DNA of 64,000 nt, from the NCBI GenBank assembly GCA_037975125.1, contig CM075862.1:14541125-14605124 (forward strand), read 5' to 3'. The translations under genes were made by a program, and so were the position numbers. Positions within the stretch are counted from its first letter, which is position 1; the number at the start of each line of letters is the position of its first letter. Under the pieces are notes generated by a model, which worked only from the letters and a program-made list of their open reading frames with translations, ran no database searches and was not told the origin of the DNA. Source of the stretch: Latrodectus hesperus. Its lineage: Eukaryota; Arthropoda; Arachnida; Araneae; Theridiidae. Shown piece after piece: positions 1 to 12,034 of this stretch.

Positions 1-1475
1 TCAGCATATTAATATCTCTAATTATGTTTTGTTTGTTGCTCAACGATCGTTTTTTGCACATGAAGGCTAATTAGACAGGGACCTATAATTAAAAGTGGAT
101 TCCGAACCACTACAAACATCCATGCCCAAGGTGGGATTAAAACCCATAAACCATTGAACTGAAGAACACTGACTATTCAGCTACTAACGCAGCCACCTTT
201 CATATGGCTCAACAAAGGCACAAATAAGAACATCAAAGTTTTTTTAGGATAACAAAATGAGCAATTTAAAGGCTTTAAAATTGACTAAAGTATAAAATTA
301 ACATATTTTGAATCACAAAATTTAAAAAATGAAATATAATTTACAATTGGCTTACAGATGAAATGAAAATATTTATTTCATATAATGCTTTCCCAAAATT
401 TGTTAATAATTTCTAAAGGCTTATGAATTTTTTATAGCTGAAATAGATTTATGACATATTTTGAAATTTTTCTTTTAAAATAAATGAATTTAGATTTACT
501 TAGAAATTATATAAATCTACTCAAGACTAAATAACGATAAAGATACTTCTATAGAACTAATGCCATGATATAATTATGACAAGGCAAAATTTGAAAACAT
601 CAATTTAAGTAATAAAAATTTTTTATCATTAATATTTTACAGGAAATATTAAACATAATTATTAATTTTTTTACTCGAAATCTTTACCCATTTTGAATTA
701 AAAAAAATTGTTTATTAAATTCAAATATATAATACAATAGAAATAAATTAATTTAATAGCTCATTATCAAGTAGGTATGCATAGTTAATTAAATTTGAAT
801 TTATAAAACAATTTTTAAAAAATTTTATTCCTTTAAAAATTAACAAATTTATAGTTTTACATTGCATTTCTTGAATAATTATCTTTATAAATGAAGTATT
901 CATATAGAAGTAAAATATTTTTGACATGTTTTTTCTACTGTTAATCAAACAGTAAAACCATTGTTAGATTAAATAATACTTCAAGGAACAGCACAATTTA
1001 AAAATCAATTTTTAATCAAATCTGTAATTTGCTACTTATACAAAATTGAAAATAATCACAAAATATTATTTACAATGTCAAATAAGCATGATATAACCAA
1101 AAACTAGGGATTGACTGGCTCTGAATACATAAATTTTTATGTCAGGTTTAAAGCATTATTTCCAACTTCATCAAGCATAAAATGTAATTTATAATATAGT
1201 TAAATAAATCATAATTTCAAGTCAAAATAATATTTTAAGTTTTGTAATTTTTTCACTAAATTTGTCTTAAGTTTTGGGGAGAAATCAAAGAATAAGAAAC
1301 ACGAAAACTGCAATCACTGTGTAGTGTAAATTATAAAGAAATAAGTATATGAATGTCTAAATAATTAAGCAATCAACAAGAAATCAATGAATAATTATTC
1401 TTCCAAAAATTTTAGTAACTTTTTTAACTTTAGACCCATTTCTACAGAAATAAGAATTGTCAAAAAACTTCTTAC
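1..1475 (-). other. PNO1 last intron (partial)
   Basis: AT-rich DNA following the splice donor of PNO1 exon 6 (GT at 1474-1475 on the minus strand). I searched it for the terminal PNO1 exon and did not find one, so the intron runs off the left edge. Apart from the tRNA-like segment near 60-205 I see no gene or recognisable element. Confidence 0.6.
62..205 (-). repeat. possible tRNA-derived SINE fragment
   Basis: On the minus strand, a segment beginning GGTGGCTGCGTTAGTAGCTG contains an A-box-like stretch and then, about 50 bases later, GGGTTTTAATCCC, which resembles a degenerate B box. The local GC content is higher than its surroundings. No target-site duplication or clear tail was found, so this is a tentative call. 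Confidence 0.35.
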
Positions 1476-4400
1476 CTAAAATTAGATTACAAAGTGTAGT
1501 ACGAGCAGCTCGTATATTTTGGTAAGAGCCCATAATGTGAATTTTACTAAATGAAAAAAATGAGAAAATATTATTTTTAATAAAATGAAATAAAGTTTAA
1601 ATTTATATTAAAAAAATATAAATGTATTCAAATACCTGTCTGCTACTATAATCCTTGTTTTTGTAGCATTTTCAATGGTATATTTTGTTTTACCACCTTT
1701 CCCAACAAGTCTACCAATTGCTCTGGACATATGATCACCATGTAAAGTTTTGACTATGATAAAATCAAATAACATGTGAATTATTTATCTTCTATTACAA
1801 CAGAAAAATCATGTTTTAATTAAATGATAAAATGATGTATTTTCTTAATTATGTTTAATATTTTCATAAAAATTATATTAAAGAACAAAAACCATAAATT
1901 TTTAGCAAAAAATTAAAAGGCTAGTTAAAAACTATAACAAAAAGCACATGACAAAAAAGTGAAAATAATTTTATAGCACATAATCAAAATATACTATTTA
2001 TAATATTTTTGATGTGTAATGAATATGCTTCATCAAGCATGTCAAATAACTAATTATTTAAAAAAATATGATAAGAAAATATGTTAATAAATGTTAAAAA
2101 CTTGATATTATCAGTGTATAGTATAACTGTTTTCAGTAAAATACCACATCATGATGGACTGATAATGTTCTGCAAATGTAAATTATGCATAATTAATAGA
2201 GCAAATCACTTTTCAAATAATGCTGATCTTAAAACTCTTACTTCTTTCTGAATACTAAATTTTTTTTTATCTTTCTCCAGCATTTGATTCTATGTAATTA
2301 AGCTTTCATTTATATCAACTGACAATAGTTTTTGAAATACAAGCATACCTAATCTATATCTTATGTAACATTTATAACACATTTCCAAAATAACTTAAAA
2401 TTTGAATTAATAATAAATTAGAACTATAAGCAAATACAGAAAAAGCACAAGTGTAAAAATAGCTTTCTTAAGAAATATGAAACTTTCCCCTTGATAATTC
2501 CCCTCCCCCTATTCAATATTCTGTATAATGGTTATAAAGATTTTAACATGTTTTATTTTTCAAACTAATTCAAATTCTACTCTATACTTCATTAACTTTA
2601 AAGATTTTATGCACACAGCAAATTATCTTATACAAATGCACATATCAATAATTAAAACTATTCTCACAACTAGATATTTTTACTGTGCTATTTACTCATT
2701 ATAACTTTATTTTCCTCAGAATATTTTGAAATAAACCATAAAATAATCTAACTTAAAAATAATTTTAATAAAAATATTTCTTAACTTATATTTTTTAATA
2801 TGCACAATAAATATGCAGTGATCATTATAAATAATTATAAGTTACTTAAATATAATATTAAAAAAGCATGTAACTTTAAATAAACTTACCATCTTTAATA
2901 TCAAATGACTCAATAAACAATTCATCTAATCGAACCAAAGCCATTGCATCCTATAATAAAATTCAAACAAATTAAAGGTGGCACAATTTTAATTGTTTTT
3001 AGTATAAACAAAATATTTATTTTGAATTCTATTAAATAAATTAAAAACTGTAGAGAAAAATTTATAGATTTCTATTTTAAAATTCTACAAATGAATAGAA
3101 ATAAAACAAAGTAAAGCTTTATATATATGCTTGTATAAAAAAAATTCTTACATCTATATCAAATCCTAATGTAAAAGCATGAATAAAATCAGCAGCTTTT
3201 TGAAGAGCCCGAATATCCTTAGTTTCTTTACAAGTCTGAAAGAAAGAAAAAAGAAAACAGTATTTTTTATTTTCCCCTTTTATAAATACATTAAGAGAAT
3301 ATATCTAAATTTCATTATACTCACTTGTAATTCAACCATTCTCTTCTTAACATTAAACCTAATGTTTAAATGCAAATGTTCAACAACAGTAGTAAATATT
3401 TTCGTCCAGTTTTCTTTTAGAGGTGTGTATCTATTTGGAGGGACAGGAATGCTTCTCATTTCCTCTTTCCCTTCCTATATAAAAATAAAAAATATAAAAA
3501 TAAATATTTGATTGTGCAATGAGTCTTTATGCCTTTACAGGAAAAATAAAATTATTAATAAAATCATTGTTTCTAGTAAAATTAATGCAACAGTGTTACA
3601 CATATTTATCAATATAGGTGTTGAACATTAACAAGACTGCTCATTTTTTATTTCATATGGTACACAATGTGAAACTTTCAAATATTATTATATACAGATT
3701 AATCATGGTATTTAATAATTTCAAATCAAAATCTTTTATAAAATTTACTGGCCAAGAGATTCATTCAATGATTATTTACTTCAATATGAATAAATGTTAA
3801 TTTTTCTTTTATATGATAACTATATAAATTCAAGTATTCATACTAAATTGCATTGAAGCCAAATAAAGTATTAAAACAAGATACCAACATTTTATTTAAA
3901 TTATACACAAATTAATAATTTTTCTTTAAAACACACACTGTAAATAAACACTTTTAGTATTTTTTTATTAGTTATAAAACTTTATTAAGAAAATTCATAA
4001 AATAATGAGCTTTACTTTATTTTTAAATAACTTGCAGATGAATTTTTTAAATATTATTAATAATTATTTTTGAAAACACAAATTTAGATGTAAGTAACTA
4101 ATACATATTGAGTAACAAATTCAAAAGTTTTGGATTTTGACTTTGTATATTAAATTTTTGTTTATTATCAATAAATACCTATAATATATTTTTATAAACT
4201 ACCAAAAAACTACAAATTTCACAAACATTACATATTTAAAATCATTAATGATAAATAACTTGAATTTTTTCAAAGCACATTCAGTGTTAATTTTGCTATT
4301 AATATAATTTGATTTAGCTCAATTTTTGATAAAATCTCAGCATACATAACAAGTTTGATGCAATTTTAAAAAATGTTCAGATGGCAAAATTATAATGCAA

Positions 4401-7051
4401 AATGTATAAAAATTATTAACTCATTAAATCTTGCCAAATCAACAGCAGTTTGGGATAAAATCCTAAGTTTCAAAATCCCAATTGCACTAAATTTCCAGCT
4501 TTGAATATCACAATCTTGCATTGTTTTCGATTTCAAATATCAAAAATTTTAATATATTTATTGTGTATAGAACTATAGAAACTAAAGGCAACAAACATAA
4601 CTGCATAAATTTTAAAAATTTATATATTGCAAAAATATATATATAAATATATAAAAGTAGTTTTTATTCATAATTGATTAATAATAATCACAATTAATTT
4701 ATTCATTTTCATAAAATTTATCAAAAGAATACAAACACTTTGAAATACATAGCACATAACAAAATTAAGCATGTATTAACAATTGCCTCATAAAAATACA
4801 TGAATAATGTAAACATACATTATGAAAATTTGGGTTTCTAATTAACTGAGCACTGGCACCCATCTTAAAATTACCCACCACTTTAGTTTTAATTATACAA
4901 ATAATAAAATTCAACAAGAAATTTTTCAAATATTTCTACACTATAATTAACCATAGAAATTTTAGATCAGATTTACTGTACGGTCACCCTTGGTGTGATT
5001 TTTTTGGCATCGAATTTGGCGAACAGTTTTACTGGCTACCCGGCAAACTAGTATTTTAGCAACCCTATTTGTCAAAATTCTGTAAACGCAACTGCCTTAT
5101 TTAATTTTATTTCAACCACATTGTCTCCAGTGCGTTATTTTTTTCCAGCTCTCTCGTTCGTTTGGAAATGATATTATGCGGTATGATGAGAATGTGAATT
5201 TAAAGTATTTGTATGGATTAGATGAAAGGAATGCAACACTTGAATTTTGCATGAAAACTGGTTTGATTGCAGCTAGATATGAGTGCTGTAAATGTGGTAA
5301 AGATTTGAAACTGGTTAAAAGAAAGGATATAAGTGATAGATATGAATGGAGGTGTAAAGCTAAATTAAAAGGAGAAATGTATAATTTTAAAGCAGTGTGA
5401 GAAAGGGTACATTTTTTGAATTGAGTAGATTGACAATGAATGAAATGTTAGTTCAAGTTTATATGTGGGTGAGTGAAAGTAAGACTGAGTTTAATATGAA
5501 AGAGGGTAAATGTTCTTCAAAGACTGTGTATGATTTTCGTCCTTTTTACAGTGGGGTTATTGTGGAAGAAATTATTGTGCAAAAATTTCAATTAAAAGTT
5601 AAACAATTTTATGAAATTATAACATGTAATTAACTTTAAAATGTGAGAAAATAATCAAAATTTTACACACACCACCATTTAAAAACAAACTTACAAAAAT
5701 ACAACATAGCATATGCTTCAAGTGTTACTAAAACATTAATGAATCACGTATGCAAGAAAATGCCAAGCGAATCTATTCTGGCTCAGTCATATACAGCTTT
5801 GACACATTTGATAACAATACTGACTCAAAGGATGAAACTGTATTGTTCTCCTAAGTGTCATTTAACATCACAAAATCCACTATGTTAAGTATAATAAGAT
5901 TAAGCCCATTGTTTAATAGCCATTAAAATCTAATATATAATAAGTTATATAAATTTCTTCCTTAAGGTTATTTAATCAATATGAATTATTTATTTCAATT
6001 CATTTCATTTTTATTAATACATTCAATAAGTATCTCGGTGTAAATTTTTCCAAATATTCAATACAAGATATCAGATACAACAAAAACCAAAAAGGTTTCA
6101 ACTCAGTAGATGATATATGTAATAAAATAAGAGCACACCTTAATTCATAATATTAATAAATTCAGTTTTATGTATAAATAATGAAACTTAAAATTTTAAG
6201 AATTTTTCATCTCGATTAAAAAATTTAAAATTTAAAAAATGTTTTTTATATGTCATGGAAATAAAAGAAAAATAACATTTTATAGGACAAACATAAAATC
6301 TGAAAAATTAACAGGGTTAACAAAATAATTTAAAGTCACTTGAAATGCAAAACTTTTTATTTATTCTAAATCATGATAGTTTTCAAAAAATAAAATTTTT
6401 ACTTCAAATTAAGTAAAATATGTTGATTAAATAATGCTGATTCTCTTTAGGTTTGCTCTTGCCAATATGCAAAGAATTAAATACTAATTAATCATTAATA
6501 TAAATATCAAAACATTTAATTTTTTTAACAAAATTCAACATAAAATATATTGCAATAAATAAAATTAAATATGCAAAAATAATTAGCAAAATGTCTTTTG
6601 CTAAAATAAAATTTCATGAATGAATAATTCAATAGTGAATGAAGGAAATATAATCAACTGGTAACTCTCACTTTATCAGCATACTTATAGTGCATAAAAT
6701 TTCAAAATTCATTTATTTAATAAAAATTAAATCAATTTTTATTATTCAGTCATCCCATGATTACTAAAATTATGAGCTTAAAATTGAGAATTTATTTGAT
6801 AAAACAGTTATCTGAATTTAAAATCCAAAATTTATGGTATTAAAAGCTAAGCAATAACAAAAAAATAGAAGAAAAAAAATTGTTGCTTTACAAAAATATT
6901 TACTTACTGAATCAATATTCTTGGCAGGAGAGAAATGAGGTCGTTTTTTAACTACATGTGTATCTACATCCATACTATTTTGCTTTCGTTTTTTAGTATT
7001 TGTAGCAGTCCATTCACCTTCTGATTTTTCTGTTGTACCAGTTTTCTCCAT
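1476..7051 (-). CDS. PNO1: PNO1 (partner of NOB1), KH-domain ribosome assembly factor; 3' end outside window
   Basis: Six coding exons read on the minus strand: 6908-7051, 3325-3474, 3152-3235, 2890-2950, 1636-1753 and 1476-1546. All have GT donors and AG acceptors, and the phases join without a break (628 nt, about 209 codons). The start is the ATG at 7049-7051; a pyrimidine-rich AG at 7056-7057 just before it suggests an upstream 5'UTR intron. Exon 2 encodes the family signature IPVPPNRYTPLKENW; exon 3 begins TCKETKD; exon 5 holds the KH-type GKGGKTK loop after GDHMSRAIGRL; exon 6 ends in TTLCNLILG. In the known family PNO1 binds pre-18S rRNA in the 40S precursor and partners the nuclease NOB1. 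The final ~20 codons, normally starting NPPSKVYG, are not in the window. The first intron (3.4 kb) carries Merlin debris. No break is seen in the coding exons. Confidence 0.95.
4964..5640 (+). mobile_element. Merlin-type DNA transposon relic, 5' end plus transposase fragment
   Basis: The left ~110 bases (4964-5075) match the reverse complement of the right end of the MITE at 27539-27870: both read as GATCAGATTTACTGTACGG, then CACCCTTGG, then a shared CAAACTAGTATTTT and GCAACCCTATT. A transposase fragment with a Merlin/IS1016-like N-terminus follows in the same orientation. No right terminal repeat is visible, so the 3' part of the element has been lost. It lies in PNO1 intron 1. Confidence 0.65.
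5176..5633 (+). pseudogene. Merlin / IS1595-like (ISXO2 domain) transposase, N-terminal fragment
   Basis: Two overlapping reading frames make up one decayed N-terminal region. The first (5176-5400) has a zinc-ribbon-like ECCKCGKDL motif around residues 36-44 followed by a second cysteine near RWxC (EWRCKAKLKG). The second (5397-5633) continues with RKGTFFELSRLTMNEMLVQ, the segment that normally follows the zinc ribbon in eukaryotic Merlin and bacterial IS1595-type transposases. A one-base frame change near 5395-5400 separates them. The reading frame diverges into AT-rich sequence around residue 57 of the second part, and the catalytic DDE core is missing, so the fragment cannot be active. The adjacent Merlin-type terminal repeat supports the assignment. 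Confidence 0.7.
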
Positions 7052-7099
7052 ATTTCTACAAAAACAAAAATTTACATTAAGAAAATTGATACACATTTC

Positions 7100-8267
7100 A
7101 TTAAAACATTATACTTAATATTCGTCTAAAGTAAATACAAAATCTTTCAATCATATTTAACATTACTCAGTACTACCATTCAAAGATCTGAAGTTCAAGA
7201 GAGTATTTTCAATAAAATTAATCAGAAACAAACGATTTCTTCCTTTCATTAGCTATGTACATGTAAAATGTACCTGGTATGGGATTTTACGCAAAAACTC
7301 AACAAAAATAAATGCAAAATTTTTTAAATTATTTTTTCATTGTTCAAAGATTCCAGTTTAAAGTCAAGAAATGTAGTTTTGATGCAGAAACTTAGCTTTT
7401 TGTTGATAACATACTAAAACACAATCTTATAGCAACACAAAATATTTCAAAATGTCCCCAAGAAAATTGATAATTTTAAACTAACATTCAGTGATAACTA
7501 TGTTAATCATAAAACAATAATAAAAAGGTTCCCTAACACTGACAATGAATACCAATATGACACATTTCAAAGAATCTGCTCCAACTATTAAAACTAATGG
7601 CTCTAAAATTTGTACGATTTTTCAAAATATTACATATAAATTTACGACAGTATTACCAATATTTTATTCTTTTACCATCTAAACTCGTAAAATGATAACT
7701 GTTTTCTCTGTAATTGACATATACGTTCTTATTTTCATCTTAATATATTCATTGCATAAACAAGTAGCATTTTCAAAGAAAATATAACCAGAAGTTTCAA
7801 CAGAAGTTATCAATAGAGATGCCAAGCATAAAACTCTAATTACTTTTTAACAGTCCAAATTTTTCTATATTTTGAATTCATAGTTTCCCACAGTAGTTAC
7901 ACAAACATATTTATGTATAAGTCAGAATAATTATCCCTCTTTGAACTATACGCAATAGAAATAACAATGACAAGGCAGAACATTTTATGAAGTAGGTAAA
8001 TAAAGGTCTATTATAAAAATACTTGGAAATAATTAAATATAAATAAAATTATAAGAAATAAATAGCAACAATAAATAATATTTCCTTACTCCGTAAATGT
8101 GAAAGTATAAGGAAAATATTAAAATATATATTGCAAAAGATATCTAGGATATACAGCGTTAAAATAAATTTTATCAAGAATGAAAACACATGGCCACAAC
8201 ATTCAACAGTATCAACAAAAGGAAGTGTTGCCAATTATATATCAAAATCTAAAGCTCATTGAATTCA
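7100..8267. other. PNO1 upstream region, no gene identified
   Basis: AT-rich sequence upstream of the PNO1 start. It probably holds the PNO1 5'UTR exon, intron and promoter. A candidate minus-strand donor (GTAAGG) lies near 8090, but the transcription start cannot be fixed by eye. No other coding sequence or element is recognised. Confidence 0.4.
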
Positions 8268-8522
8268 CCCCTATAGAGTTCCCCAGATTTCAGTTTGAGC
8301 AACTCCCGTAGACTTATCATAACGTGACGTCACAGCTTAAAATTTGAGCAACTCATTCCTTTCGTCCAATCAATACTTGAGATTTCTTTCAGGTTTGCTG
8401 TAAGAAAATAACAGCTTTACTAGATTTAATAATAGATCCCTTTTTTAGCTAACATTTTTAAGGTTGCCATATTTTACTCAGAAGGTGTCCACATTTCATA
8501 ATGAATTCTTATTTGGGAATTT
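8268..8522 (+). repeat. lone terminal fragment of the unclassified TIR element found at 13-25 kb
   Basis: About 255 bases that align almost throughout with the left ends of the two long TIR elements starting at 13111 and about 16096. The shared sequence runs from AGATTTCAGTTTGAGCAACT through the GTGACGTCAC palindrome to TTCTTATTTGGGAATTT, then identity stops abruptly. Here the extreme end reads CCCCTATAGAG, whereas the long copies read CCCCTATTACATTAGAG (as the reverse complement of their right ends). It is a solo end or an extreme internal deletion. Confidence 0.85.
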
Positions 8523-8620
8523 CCTTCCCAGTCCTTTCTTCTGAGATGATAATGAATGAATGAATGTGGCCCACCCTATAAAAGGTTTTGGGATGAAATG
8601 ACGTGGATAATTCTACTCAC

Positions 8621-8715
8621 CTTCTTGACTTGGTTCACAAATGTCCACCGGGTAACGATAAATAAGTAACAGTTACCAGCCTTGTTGTAATGAAGGGTTA
8701 ATTCCCCGGTGTTGG
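8621..8715 (-). other. possible orphan exon with good splice sites (or repeat)
   Basis: On the minus strand, a poly-T tract ending in AG (8716-8717) precedes 95 bases that are open in one frame, followed by a consensus donor GTGAGTAG at 8613-8620. The open frame includes TGELTLHYNKAGNCYLF. I recognise no protein family, and the flanking bases look repeat-like, so this may be part of an unannotated gene, a 5'UTR exon or chance. No neighbouring exons were identified. Confidence 0.2.
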
Positions 8716-8739
8716 CTATTAAACAAAAAAAATTGTAAT

Positions 8740-9820
8740 TTTGTTTGCTTTAAGAACAGAGAGGTGGAGGTCTCCGTTCTTAAAGCAAAATTTCTTCTGC
8801 AAACAATTTTCATTTTCTTAAAAAAATATTGTGTTTTGAGCATAAATGTTTGTGGAAGAGGAAAAAATGTGTACGGCATAGTGTATGATATGAAAAAAAA
8901 TTGAGTTTAAAGATCGTCTTGTAATTTTTTTAATAATAATATAATACATCTTACTTTCTTTCTTGTTTTGGTCTTATAATTTTATAAGTTGATTACGAAA
9001 AATAGTGAGGTGCTTATGAGAAAAACATGGTAATCATGGTTAATAATGAACTAATTAGAAAGAACAATCCAATCACAACAACAATAAATTATTTTGTAAA
9101 TATGTTACAAAATAATAATATATGTTTAAAATTGAATTCGTGCTTTTATAATGAATTTATAAATAAAAATGATTACATTTTATGTTTTGATAATTTTAAG
9201 CAAGCATATGTTTAATTTATTTCGATAATTGTGAAATGATAGGGGATTAGCATTAAATTCGAGCCTGATGTGAGAGAGATAATGTAAAGATATTATCACT
9301 TTAGAGTTAATACGCGAAATATTTCTACATAAAGACTGAAAAATGGTTCTAAGTATATATAAGCAGCCATTACTTAATTGTTTTAATGTAATTTATTTCT
9401 AAACAACAGCTGTTCTAACTAAAAACTTTTTTAGGTTAAACTGAAGAACAAATAAGTCTGCTCTCTCGCCGAATGAGAGATTAAACATATTTTTCTTCGT
9501 ACCTTAACACAAATGAAAACTTATATATAATATATATTGCTTGTTGGTGATAAAATTCTTCAACTTCAAGAATGATTATTCTTTTTTTGCCGAACAGCAT
9601 ATTGAAATTCCACAAGCTGCCTCTTAATATCGAGCATTAAATTGGTTTCTTTTTATTTTCAAAGTCTTGGCAATATAAAAGCATTAAAATTCATTAAGGC
9701 TGACGATATTTCAGAAATTTCAAACTTTCATTCTAAAGAGAGAGGAAATAGTTCTCTATATCATCATTTATTTATTTTTAAATACATAAAAATATTTAAG
9801 GCGAAATTCTCCCTCTTTTT
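8740..9820. other. intergenic, nothing recognised
   Basis: AT-rich sequence between the candidate exon near 8.7 kb and the GC-richer block. Reading frames here are short and AT-biased. No element ends or motifs of note were seen. Confidence 0.4.
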
Positions 9821-10545
9821 TTCCCCAGTGACCTCAAAGGTCATCGTTAGGAATGTGTTGCCAATATTTAATCAAGCTGCTCGGAATAACGATCATCTGC
9901 ATATCCCCGGCAACGGATCTTTAAAGTATCCGGGAAATTGCTGGTTCACAATTTATTCCCCGGGCTCTTCCCAGGAAGTAATGGAAAAGAGAATTTCTAG
10001 AACTCCATGCCTCTGGAATTTTAGTGTAATTTCTTGTTTCGAGCAATATTTATTGGAAGCGGCGGTAAAATTGCAATAAAGCGCGAGCATTTCTTCACTT
10101 TGGGGGGGGAAGGAATGCCTTTTTAAAGGATAAGGAGTGAAAAGCGAGCTTTAACGTTAACAATAGGCCAGTTATTTCTGTTTTGGAATTCTCCCATAAT
10201 TCGAATATTCGCCGGCGCAGTGTTTCCCAGGGTAGGATAAGGGATCCACCTTTCCTTCGGGATTACCTAATTTGGCTCAGAATCCAGAGATTGGCTCCAT
10301 CGTCTCGTAACAAATGATTCCCAATTCCGGCTCTCAGAATGCCAAGTATGGATCCCTCAGTCATGCCGGAATCCTCCCCGATCCCCCGCCTCCGCACAGC
10401 TTTAGTGAGAAAAGTGCGTTGAACGAAGTCTCTTCTGTCTCTCATCCAACGCGAGTGGACTCATATTTAAAGCTAACGGTTACAGATAATGATCGCGTTA
10501 TTGATGTTAACCATATGAATCCATGACTCCGCAACTCAAAGAACC
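9820..10545. other. GC-richer non-coding block, function unknown
   Basis: This stretch is visibly richer in G and C than everything around it and contains few repeats. It includes TGACCTCAAAGGTCA (about 9828-9842), an everted pair of nuclear-receptor half sites, as well as GCGCGAGC, CGCCGGCGC and CCCCGATCCCCCGCC. Long reading frames here (for example 9642-10079 plus strand) have no protein-like composition. It could be a regulatory element, a decayed gene or an old insertion; the sequence alone does not decide. Confidence 0.35.
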
Positions 10546-10559
10546 CCATTTATAAGAAA

Positions 10560-12020
10560 AGTACCAAAAAATTCTAAAATTAAAATATCCGCCTACGTTT
10601 GTGGCAGCTTTTCCTTAGAATTAAATTTTAATTTACTTTTTATCTTATTTTTACTTAAATTATAATATAAAAACATAAAATTAGACAAATCTTAATCACG
10701 CATAGCGCATTTTTAGTCAAATCGGTTATCTTTGACTTAAATTCTAGTAAATTAGAGTGAATTTTTAACAAAATGGCATAAAGTGTATGCATTTTGTCTT
10801 TTTCATGTTGCTTTTTCTGCTATTGTCCATATGTTAATGGCTTGAATCCATGGACAATGGCTTCTCAAAGCGATGCTTTGCTTCTTATATAAGAAGTCGT
10901 TTTATTAATAAAATGAGCTTCGACCCTATTCTCAAACATTCGATAGTGAACTTCGCCTTGTTTGCTGCCGCTCGAAGAATGTGATTTGGATGCAGGCAGC
11001 TTATTCTTGGACATGTCGGATTTACAACGCCGTTTCAATGCGATTTAATGTGGATGAAACGTTATCTAATGTCTTGCATGTTTTAAACCAATGTGAGAAC
11101 AGTAATAAAGTAGCATAGTCACAAGACTTCAACAAGAACGAAAGGAACAACCACTTTATGTTTAAAAATACTCAGTGATAAAGAAGATGTGGTTAAAAAT
11201 ATACAGTAATATTAATATTTTTTATGAAATTTTACAGTACATTCCCTTTAAAAATAGCTGTAAATAAAAAAAAGTTCTCCATAAATTTACTTCATTTCAT
11301 AGATAATAACACTTGAAACATGTAGGCCAAATTTCATACAAGTGTCTTCATAATTACTTGAGAAATCGAATAAAAGGAGGTTTGAAGATTTTGTGAGAAA
11401 CAAAAGTTTTGAAAAAAATCGCCTTTAAAGTAATAGTTTCGCTTGTGATAGCGACGATGTTGCCATTTCTTTCTGAATGTATAAGCCAAATAATGGTCTC
11501 ATATTTAAGGTAATCATTCAGCACATTTATAGATAAAAACATTAATTTAAAAAAATAACAAAAAAGTAAAATATTACTTTTTGTTACCACTTCTGTTTTG
11601 AAAATGAAATTTCCTGCTTCATTTTTTCAAAAGACGCTATGTACTCGTATTTTTAAATTCCGGCAGCTTAATTTTCATTTCAAAATAAAAAATTGTTTTG
11701 GAAACTGGAAAGTTCTGAGTATTACGTTTGTAAATTAAAATAAAGTGGGGGCGCTCCGTGGCTGAGTGGTCTAAAGCATCACCGCTAATCGCTTGAGAGC
11801 GTAGGAGTGTGGGTTCGATTCCCACCGTGGTCCCTGGGTGTTTTCTTCGTAATTCTTCTGTGGTTGTACATCTGTCATTGTGCTATTTGTCCTATTATTG
11901 ACAAAGACTTACAAGTGGATCTCAAGAATCAAGCATACAAGTCTGAATATATGTAATGTAATAAATAAATAAATAAAGTGGCACACATAGTCGAAAATCA
12001 ATTTTTCAGCGTATACAGAT
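10560..12020 (+). repeat. dispersed repeat, copy 1 (related to 50400-50890), carrying a SINE
   Basis: Several blocks occur in the same order in the copy near 50.4-50.9 kb: a GCCTAC-TTTG-AACTTTTCC-like start, a CAAATCGG-TATTTT block, a TTTTAACAAAATGGC block, ACTCAGTGATAAAGAA, AAAAATTGTTTTGGAAACTG and GTCGAAAATCAATTTTTCA. Copy 1 has extra sequence between the blocks and the SINE at 11749-11970 inserted near its right end. No terminal repeats or protein were recognised, so the family is unknown. Confidence 0.6.
11749..11970 (+). mobile_element. tRNA-derived SINE (Ser/Leu-type head) with 11-bp target-site duplication
   Basis: The head (11749-11833) resembles a class II tRNA: an A box GTGGCTGAGTGGT, a long variable arm region and a perfect B box GGGTTCGATTCCC. 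A non-tRNA body follows, then an (AAAT)n tail. The direct repeat AAATAAAGTGG is present at 11738-11748 and again at 11971-11981, marking a target-site duplication. The acceptor and anticodon stems do not pair well, so this is not a functional tRNA gene. RNA polymerase III internal promoter boxes are preserved. The related repeat at 50.8 kb lacks this insert. Confidence 0.85.
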
Positions 12021-12034
12021 AGTTTAAGCCACCC

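Noticed and set aside
3179..3511. Plus-strand 110-codon ORF
   Set aside because: Antisense shadow of PNO1 exons 2 and 3 and the intervening intron.
9642..10079. 145-codon plus-strand ORF as a gene
   Set aside because: No recognisable domain; the frame crosses AT-rich and GC-richer DNA without a codon-like pattern, and no splice partners were seen.
11749..11833. A functional tRNA-Ser gene
   Set aside because: A and B boxes are good, but the acceptor and anticodon stems do not pair, and a SINE body, tail and target-site duplication follow.
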